Shown here: positions 45,431 to 50,724 of the stretch, piece after piece
How positions within the stretch are numbered: the first letter of the stretch is position 1
Layout of the letters: every line of letters begins with the position of its first letter
From: Bacteroidales bacterium
GTDB lineage: Bacteria > Bacteroidota > Bacteroidia > Bacteroidales > UBA3663
Assembly: GCA_024694125.1 (NCBI GenBank)
Contig: JAILKE010000045.1
Coordinates: 1-50,724 of the forward strand
Length of the DNA: 50,724 bases
Reading direction: 5' to 3'
Made by a program: the position numbers and the translations under genes
Notes under the pieces: generated by a model
Databases searched by the model: none
Told to the model about the DNA's origin: nothing
Seen by the model: only the letters and a program-made list of their open reading frames with translations

Positions 45431-46815
45431 TGTATAAAAAATCTACTCATTATATTGACCTTATCGTTGTAGAGCACCAGATGATGACGGAGCGTGGCAC
45501 GGACCTGCTCCCTGTGCTGCTGTGCCAGGGTGAGCGAACGGGTGATGCGCGCGCCCAGATCCACATCGTCCACATGGTGCAGATAGTCGGCACTGAGGCC
45601 CGTCTCCTGCATCAGCCCATCCAGACGACCGTCCATGGACACCGCCACGACGGGAACGGCCTGGGGCATGCTCAGCACGGCTGCATGGTAGCGCGAGGTG
45701 ACCAACCAGTCGAGCTGCCGCAACAGACCCGTCATCTGATAGACGTCGTGCGTGCGCGAGGTATAGAGGGCATGGGGTCCCTCCAACCGACCGGCAAGCA
45801 ACTGACACGCCTCGGCATCCAGTTGCTCCATGCCCAACAGCACCACCATAGCCCCGGTGCGCCGGCTCCAGTCATTGACCGCCGTTGCCACCTGGCTGAT
45901 GTAGTGCTGGAACTGCTGTCGGCGCGACGGACCATCGGCAAAGAAATACATGAGGTCGTACTGACCGCGGTGATCGCCCGTGAGCAACGCCCGCGCCCAT
46001 CGCCACAACGAGGGACGCACGGGCCAGCAGAAAGGATTGACCACTGCCACGCCGAGCAACGGACGAACGCCGTCCCAGCCATCGGCCATGAGTCGCTCAC
46101 GCGCCCAGGCTCCACCATCGGACAAGGTGAAGGGCCAGGCTGTATCGGTGCCCAGGTGCCCCCGCAACCCTAACTGCTGCAGATGCTGCAACGACGGCTG
46201 GGTGCGCACCATGAAATGGGTGTCCCGACAGGTGGTGCTGCACACACGCGCCAACCATCCGTCTATCTGCCCCACCTCGGACCCATAGGCAATGCAGGGT
46301 TTGCCCTGCCGACGCATGATGCCCGCCGCCTCGCAGAAGAAGAGGGTCAGGGCATCGGCAAAGGTGCGCGTCAGGGTGCTGCCCTCGCAGAGCACTGCCA
46401 CATGGTGCGTGGAGGCTGCCCGGAGCAGGGTGAAGAAGAAAAGGCTGGAGACGCGCACCAGCTGCACCTGCGGGGAGAAATAGCCGGCGAGGTTCTCGCG
46501 GCTCAGGGTCATGACCGAGAGCTGGTGCGGACGGTCGCCCAGTGCATCCTCTATCTGCCGGACCAGCGCCACGACGCGGGCATCGGCCCCTGTATTGCGC
46601 GCCCCATTGTACCCTACCAACAGGATGCGCAACGGTGCTCCGGGATGCCACTCGTCATACCGTACCAGACCCAGACGCGACAACGGCCGCATCCAACCCG
46701 ACAACACGATGACCCCACGGACTACCCAGGACAATATTCTATCCATCAGAGCATTGACTTCAAATGCAGGCCTCCTTCCACTGGACCTGCCACATAAATG
46801 GATTGTTTGAAACAT
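45406..46815 (-). CDS. Polysaccharide pyruvyl transferase family protein
   Basis: 469 aa. It fits the PS_pyruv_trans family (PF04230): 'LRILLVGYNGARNTGADARVVALVRQIE' at the start of the fold, 'YFSPQVQLVRV', 'VLCEGSTLTRTFADALTLFF', 'IAYGSEVGQIDG', 'LGTDTAWPF', and near the end 'LLRQLDWLVTSRYHAAVLSMPQAVPVVAVS'. Relatives add pyruvyl ketals to sugars of surface polysaccharides, or act as glycosyl/phosphoryl-type transferases. An N-terminal hydrophobic stretch (about 30-50) may tether it to the membrane. The start at 46815 fits the promoter at 46853-46860. An ATG at 46746 is an alternative. It is the first gene of the operon; its last 25 bp overlap the reductase-ligase gene. Confidence 0.85.
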   Translation of the reverse strand: MFQTIHLCGRSSGRRPAFEVNALMDRILSWVVRGVIVLSGWMRPLSRLGLVRYDEWHPGAPLRILLVGYNGARNTGADARVVALVRQIEDALGDRPHQLSVMTLSRENLAGYFSPQVQLVRVSSLFFFTLLRAASTHHVAVLCEGSTLTRTFADALTLFFCEAAGIMRRQGKPCIAYGSEVGQIDGWLARVCSTTCRDTHFMVRTQPSLQHLQQLGLRGHLGTDTAWPFTLSDGGAWARERLMADGWDGVRPLLGVAVVNPFCWPVRPSLWRWARALLTGDHRGQYDLMYFFADGPSRRQQFQHYISQVATAVNDWSRRTGAMVVLLGMEQLDAEACQLLAGRLEGPHALYTSRTHDVYQMTGLLRQLDWLVTSRYHAAVLSMPQAVPVVAVSMDGRLDGLMQETGLSADYLHHVDDVDLGARITRSLTLAQQHREQVRATLRHHLVLYNDKVNIMSRFFIQWINQHIS

Positions 46816-46852
46816 CTTAAATAATAGAGCAAAACATCTGGTTTGTGTGCTG

Positions 46853-46899
46853 CAAAGGTAGTGACTTTTTCCCCAATTAACCTTAAGATTTGCTTAGGA
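46853..46899 (-). promoter_or_regulatory. Operon promoter with tandem CTTAAG-type repeat
   Basis: On the minus strand: TCCTAAG (46893-46899), 4 nt, TCTTAAG (46882-46888), 21 nt, then the -7 box TACCTTTG (46853-46860) followed by CA. There is no normal TTTG at -33; the second repeat stands just upstream of that place. The same layout occurs before the response regulator gene. The repeats start 11 bp apart, the usual spacing for OmpR-family direct repeats. Confidence 0.75.
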
Positions 46900-46912
46900 T
46901 TGGACATCGGAC

Positions 46913-46942
46913 AAAAAAAACTGCCTGGAACAAACCAGACAG
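46913..46942 (-). terminator. Rho-independent terminator of the two-component genes
   Basis: On the minus strand CTGTCTGG pairs with CCAGGCAG (8 bp, one G-U) around a 6-nt loop, followed by eight T. It lies 57 bp after the kinase stop and just before the repeat site of the next promoter. Confidence 0.9.
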
Positions 46943-46998
46943 CTCAACTGAGATTGCTTCAGGAGGATCGCCCCCTGCTCTACCCCACCGCAATGGGG

Positions 46999-47976
46999 TC
47001 AATGCCGCACCGGAGCCGGCAGGGCAAGAGTGATGGTGGTGGGCTGGTCCACATCGCTCTGGATGGAGACCTGCGCGCCGATGATGTCCGCAAACTGTCG
47101 GACAATCGCCAGACCCAGACCGAAGCCCTTGACCCGCTGCTGGGTGTCGCTGCCCCGATAGAACTGGTCGAAGACGTGCGACAGTTCGGACTGCGCTATG
47201 CCCCGACCGGTATTGCTGACCCGGATGTGCACACGGTCCGCAATTCGGACAGACTCCAGCGAGACCGAACCGCCGTCGTTGCAGTACTTGACCGCATTGC
47301 TCACCACATTGCTCATGATGGTGCTGAGCGCACGGGGGTCGGTCTGAACCTGGGCACCATCGGGCCGCACATCGACCAGGATATGGATGTGACGCACGAT
47401 GAGCTGCTCGGCATACTGACTGAGGATGTCATTGAACATATCCGCCACGACGACCGTCTGTACCTGCAACGACCTGCGACCACTCTCCACACGGGTCAGG
47501 GTGAGCAGGTCCTCGACCATACGGTGCATGGCATCGACCTCGCCGATGCACTCCTGGATCTTGCTCCGATACTCGGCCTCGGTGCGCGGCTTGCGGATGA
47601 GCACCTCCATCGACCCACGCAACACGGCCAAGGGGGTGCGGAACTCGTGCGAGGCATAGGAGGTGAACGCCCGCTCGCGTGCCAGCGCCTCGTGCAACGG
47701 CTGGAGACTCTTCTGCGCCACATTGCGCGACACGAAGTAGAGCATCACGAACATGATGGTGCAGATGAGACAGGTGGCACCCAGTATCTCCAGCAACATC
47801 CGCACCACGTAGCACGTGGTGAGCTCGGCCTGCGTGGCCCAATAGACCTCGAGCGCAAACACACCGATGAGGCCTGCGCACAACAAGAGCGTAAGCGAAC
47901 CCACCTGGATGATGATATTGCGGGCTATTTCATGCTGGAAACTCCGTTGGCCGGAGGTACAGTCCTTATGCTTCAT
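46999..47976 (-). CDS. Sensor histidine kinase with minimal periplasmic loop
   Basis: 325 aa. TM1 lies at about 21-43 and TM2 at about 59-82, with only some 15 residues between them. No HAMP or PAS domain follows. The HisKA box is 'YASHEFRTPLAVLRGSMEVL' with His110. The ATPase part has the N-box 'IMSNVVSNAVKY', G1 'GRGIAQ', F-box 'FDQFYRG' and G2 'GFGLGLAI'. The phosphate goes to the response regulator encoded 42 bp upstream. The short loop suggests sensing in or near the membrane, or through a partner (inference from other kinases of this shape). The gene ends before a strong terminator. Confidence 0.96.
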   Translation of the reverse strand: MKHKDCTSGQRSFQHEIARNIIIQVGSLTLLLCAGLIGVFALEVYWATQAELTTCYVVRMLLEILGATCLICTIMFVMLYFVSRNVAQKSLQPLHEALARERAFTSYASHEFRTPLAVLRGSMEVLIRKPRTEAEYRSKIQECIGEVDAMHRMVEDLLTLTRVESGRRSLQVQTVVVADMFNDILSQYAEQLIVRHIHILVDVRPDGAQVQTDPRALSTIMSNVVSNAVKYCNDGGSVSLESVRIADRVHIRVSNTGRGIAQSELSHVFDQFYRGSDTQQRVKGFGLGLAIVRQFADIIGAQVSIQSDVDQPTTITLALPAPVRH

Positions 47977-48018
47977 TAGTTCAATTGTCTTTGGCCTTAA
48001 TCATTAAATGACAGGGGT

Positions 48019-48684
48019 TCAATTGTCTTTAGCAATAAACCCCACACCACGCACGGTACGGATGATGCCGTTCTCGCGGTCGGAGGAGAGTTTCTTGCGC
48101 AATGAGTTCATGAAGACGTCTATCACGCCTGTATCGTACTGGAACTTGATGCCCCACACATCGTTGATGATATCATCGCGCGAACAGACCGTCCCTTTGT
48201 GGTCCATCAGATAGAGCAACAGGTCAAACTCGCGCGTGGTGAGCCGCAACTCCTGGTCATCCACATAGGCCTGACGCGACGAGACATTGAGCCTCACATT
48301 GCCCAATGTGCGGATATCGTCCTCGGTACGGTTGCGGAAATGGATGCGGATGCGCTCCAGCAACTCCTCGAACGAGAAGGGTTTCTTGATGTAATCGTCT
48401 GCCCCGGCGCGCAACCCCTCGACGGTCTCGCTCACCGTGTCCCGGGCTGTGAGAAACAATATAGGCGTGCTGCGGTCAGACTCTCGTATGGCGCGGCACA
48501 CCTCGATACCCTCCATCGAGGGTAACATCCAGTCGAGCAGAATCAGGTCGGGCCGTGACTCACGGTAGAGCCGCAACCCCTCGGCGCCATCACTGGCCGT
48601 GGCTGTATCGTAGCCCTCCTCGCGCAGTCCGTCGCTCAAGAAGCGGCTGATACCCTGTTCGTCTTCGATGATCAGTATCTTCAT
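48019..48684 (-). CDS. OmpR-family response regulator
   Basis: 221 aa from the ATG at 48684. The frame extends to a TTG at 48708, but that codon lies inside the -7 promoter box. Receiver domain 1-115: acidic pair (Asp8 region, IIEDE), phospho-acceptor Asp51 (LLDWMLPS), Thr79 and Lys101 (IKKPFS). The winged-helix DNA-binding domain covers about 125-220 (LTTREFDLLLYLMDHKGTVCSRDDI ... VDVFMNSLRKKL ... IIRTVRGVGFIA). It binds direct repeats as a dimer. The tandem repeats before its own gene and before the reductase-ligase operon are the best candidate sites. Confidence 0.97.
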   Translation of the reverse strand: MKILIIEDEQGISRFLSDGLREEGYDTATASDGAEGLRLYRESRPDLILLDWMLPSMEGIEVCRAIRESDRSTPILFLTARDTVSETVEGLRAGADDYIKKPFSFEELLERIRIHFRNRTEDDIRTLGNVRLNVSSRQAYVDDQELRLTTREFDLLLYLMDHKGTVCSRDDIINDVWGIKFQYDTGVIDVFMNSLRKKLSSDRENGIIRTVRGVGFIAKDN

Positions 48685-48705
48685 ATTCCCATCATTATGT
48701 GGGTG

Positions 48706-48752
48706 CAAAGGTAGGCATTATGTATGACTATTTGCTTAAGATTGTCTTAAAA
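48706..48752 (-). promoter_or_regulatory. Response regulator promoter with tandem CTTAAG-type repeat
   Basis: On the minus strand: TTTTAAG (48746-48752), 4 nt, TCTTAAG (48735-48741), 21 nt, TACCTTTG (48706-48713), then CA. Order, spacings and the -7 sequence are identical to those of the operon promoter near 46860. The upstream repeat begins right after the pepD stop codon. Confidence 0.75.
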
Positions 48753-48753
48753 A

Positions 48754-50238
48754 TCAGATAATTTCGACCAATAGTCGCCAGAATCGCTCGATGCTCTCCA
48801 ACTCGACCGACTCCTCGGGACTGTGCGGATGATGGATGGTCGGGCCGAAGCTGACAATAGAGAGGTCGGGACAGAGATCGTGCAAGATGCCACACTCCAG
48901 TCCGCAATGCACGGAGGATACCTGCATCTGCGTGCCGAACAACTCACGGTATGCTGCCACGACGCGCTGCGGCAATGGCGAGAGCGGCGACTGCTCCCAA
49001 CCGGAATAGGCTGCCGAGAATCCGACGCGGGCTCCGCCCAACAGGAAACAGCTCTGAATGCGCGAGGATAAGGCACGCTTCATCTCCTCGTTCATGCTGC
49101 GCACCAACAGGACAATGTCGCAATGCCCGAACTCGCCCTCCTGCGACATGCTGACCGTGGCCAGGTTGCTGGAAGTCTCGACCACTCCGGGCAGATCGGG
49201 CGAATAGCGGAAGAGTCCATCGGGTGCAGCTTCGAGCGAATTGAGGATGTCGTCCTGGACCTCCTCGGGCAGGAGATAGTCCGGCAGGTCAGTGACCTGG
49301 GCCGTGAACGAGACACCCTCGTCCACGCCACGCAGTTCGTAGGCGTACAGGTCATTGTAATAAGCTACCTCGTCCAGCAGTTCATCGACCACCTCAGCTG
49401 GTACGGTGATCAGGGCCGAAGCCTCGCGCGGGATGGCATTGCGCACTCCCCCGCCCTCCAGCCGCGCCAGTCGAACCTCGAAACTGACCACAGCGTGCTT
49501 GACGAACCGCACCATGAGCTTGCAGGCATTGCCGCGGCCCAGGTGTATGTCCATGCCGGAATGTCCGCCCTTCAGTCCGCCCAGGGTGAGCAACACGGCT
49601 CGGTCGCCCTCGGGCACGCCACGCTCCATCTTGTAGCGGAACGAAGCATTGACATCGACCGCACCGGCACAACCTACCATCAGGCATCCCTCCTGCTCGG
49701 TATCGAGATTGAGCAACTGATGCCCCTTGAGCCACTCAGGCTGCATGCGGCGTACGCCCGCCATGCCGACCTCCTCATCGACGGTGAAGAGCAACTCCAG
49801 CGGACCATGCTCCACGGCGGGTGCATCGGCCGACGCTGTACCATCGGGCAAGAGCGCCATCATAGCTGCCACGCCAATGCCGTTGTCTGCGCCCAGGGTC
49901 GTTCCTGTGGCCATGAGCTGTCCTTCGACCTCGCGCAACTGCAATGGATCGGTCAGGAAATTGAATGTCACATCGTGATTGGCCTGCGGCACCATGTCGA
50001 TGTGCGCCTGCAACGTGGTGATGCTCTTGGCATCCCGCTGCTGTCGCTGCGCCTTCTCCGCCCAACCTTCCGTAGCTGGGACCTCGACCAGGATGTTGCC
50101 AACCTCATCGACCATTGCCATCAGGCCGGCTTGCTCCACTCGACCTATGATATACTGACGCATTGCATCAAGATGTCCCGATGGATGGGGCACCTGACAG
50201 AGAGCACGGAACTCGGATAAAAGACGGGAAGAAAGCAT
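48754..50238 (-). CDS. pepD: Aminoacyl-histidine dipeptidase / Xaa-His dipeptidase (M20C)
   Basis: 494 aa, normal for the family. Two-zinc M20 motifs: His79 and Asp81 in 'LQAHIDM', bridging Asp118 in 'GADNGIG', catalytic Glu155/Glu156 in 'DEEVGM', Asp179 in 'LNLDTE' and the C-terminal His470 in 'GPTIHHPHS'. The lid domain for dimerisation lies between about 195 and 400. It hydrolyses dipeptides such as carnosine and Xaa-His in the cytoplasm. It starts at the ATG at 50238, with only repeat sequence upstream and no consensus promoter found. The stop is one base from the repeat site of the regulator promoter. Confidence 0.97.
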   Translation of the reverse strand: MLSSRLLSEFRALCQVPHPSGHLDAMRQYIIGRVEQAGLMAMVDEVGNILVEVPATEGWAEKAQRQQRDAKSITTLQAHIDMVPQANHDVTFNFLTDPLQLREVEGQLMATGTTLGADNGIGVAAMMALLPDGTASADAPAVEHGPLELLFTVDEEVGMAGVRRMQPEWLKGHQLLNLDTEQEGCLMVGCAGAVDVNASFRYKMERGVPEGDRAVLLTLGGLKGGHSGMDIHLGRGNACKLMVRFVKHAVVSFEVRLARLEGGGVRNAIPREASALITVPAEVVDELLDEVAYYNDLYAYELRGVDEGVSFTAQVTDLPDYLLPEEVQDDILNSLEAAPDGLFRYSPDLPGVVETSSNLATVSMSQEGEFGHCDIVLLVRSMNEEMKRALSSRIQSCFLLGGARVGFSAAYSGWEQSPLSPLPQRVVAAYRELFGTQMQVSSVHCGLECGILHDLCPDLSIVSFGPTIHHPHSPEESVELESIERFWRLLVEII

Positions 50239-50315
50239 AATGAAAGGGTTTTAAAAAGGAAGTGACAAGGAAGTGACAAGGAAGTGACAGGGAAGTGATA
50301 GGGAAGTGACAGGGA
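50239..50315. repeat. 11-bp tandem repeat block upstream of pepD
   Basis: About five consecutive 11-bp units of the AAGGAAGTGAC type (variants with GGGAAGTGAT), ending in GGGACGGAGCAA, a degenerate form of the GACGATACAATC core. It is in the same orientation as the block at 42119. Confidence 0.9.
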
Positions 50316-50365
50316 CGGAGCAAACCTTTGACCATCCCTTTGACCCTATGTCCATAGTCTATCGC

Positions 50366-50398
50366 GGTATCGATCGGGTATCGATTGGGTATCGATTG
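50366..50398. repeat. Three 11-bp repeats containing ATCGAT
   Basis: GGTATCGATYG units start at 50366, 50377 and 50388, exactly one helical turn apart. They lie ~130-160 bp upstream of pepD. The rest of 50399-50724 shows no gene I can support. Confidence 0.85.
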
Positions 50399-50724
50399 AA
50401 GCAGGATTGGCGGAAGGTTGAATCGAACGAAATCAACGACCCATTATTGACCCTATATGAACCAAAGTTTGACCGCAGCAAGAGCGCGACGGAGGGGCGA
50501 CGTACTCGGGCGGGAGGAACTTCGGGATGAATATTTATGCAACAAAGTGACGATATTGGGCAACACGGAGGAGAAAAAGGAGGGAAAGCAGAACTTAGCA
50601 GAAAGGTTGTTGGAAGCGAAAAAAGGGTGCTGTAGGTGCTCAAAAATGTATTATAGAACATAAAAAATGCTCGTTATGCAACAAAAATAGGCCGAAACAA
50701 CAACATTTTATGAGGAAATAGAAC

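Noticed and set aside
48685-48708. Upstream TTG start for the response regulator
   Set aside because: The TTG falls inside the TACCTTTG box; the ATG at 48684 begins the conserved receiver start MKILIIEDE.

Overview
The window looks like a chromosomal segment of a Bacteroidales bacterium, perhaps Prevotellaceae; the family-level call is inference. The evidence is two SusC/SusD pairs, many lipoproteins with Bacteroidetes-type signal peptides, proteins ending in a T9SS-like 'YDLMGRRV...VNGRKV' tail, and several promoters of the Bacteroides form TTTG-N19/20-TAnnTTTG. No rRNA, tRNA, CRISPR array, integrase or transposase was seen.

Region 1 (1-24856, all minus strand) is a polysaccharide-utilisation-like locus. 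In transcription order it holds a PL1-type pectate lyase-like giant (own promoter, ~300-nt leader, own terminator), then a tight run: FAS1 lipoprotein, SusC, SusD, FAS1 lipoprotein, FAS1 lipoprotein, SusC-like, SusD-like, and two paralogous large secreted proteins, the last cut by the window edge. A 16-copy 9-bp tandem repeat lies between the lyase terminator and the first FAS1 gene. No regulator and no glycoside hydrolase are visible.

Region 2 (25424-38321) is housekeeping: a Kef-type antiporter and Lon (minus), an S9 peptidase (minus), endonuclease IV (minus) and MazG (plus) fired from overlapping divergent promoters, PepO-type M13 peptidase (plus) and a NigD-like lipoprotein (plus). The gaps are filled with a repeat family built of 11-bp units (AAGGAAGTGAC type), a core GACGATACAATC and AT-rich tails. 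Two near-identical copies stand inverted around nfo-mazG, and a 73-bp direct repeat flanks pepO.

Region 3 (38322-40849) holds a candidate small RNA with promoter-like box and terminator, a 26-bp perfect palindrome, an AAA/DUF4143 ATPase, and 23-bp tandem repeats.

Region 4 (40850-50238, all minus) is the most interesting part. An OmpR-type two-component system (regulator, then kinase, then a strong terminator) sits directly upstream of an operon of a pyruvyl-transferase-like protein, a reductase-adenylate ligase fusion, a small Cys-rich protein of unknown type and, after a repeat-filled gap, a GMC-like flavoprotein with a CxxCxxCxxxCP iron-sulfur motif. The promoter of the regulator and that of the operon share the same layout: TYYTAAG-N4-TCTTAAG-N21-TACCTTTGCA. 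This suggests that the regulator controls itself and the operon. The product of this pathway is unknown; modification of an acyl/lipid or cell-surface glycan is a guess. pepD (M20 dipeptidase) lies upstream.
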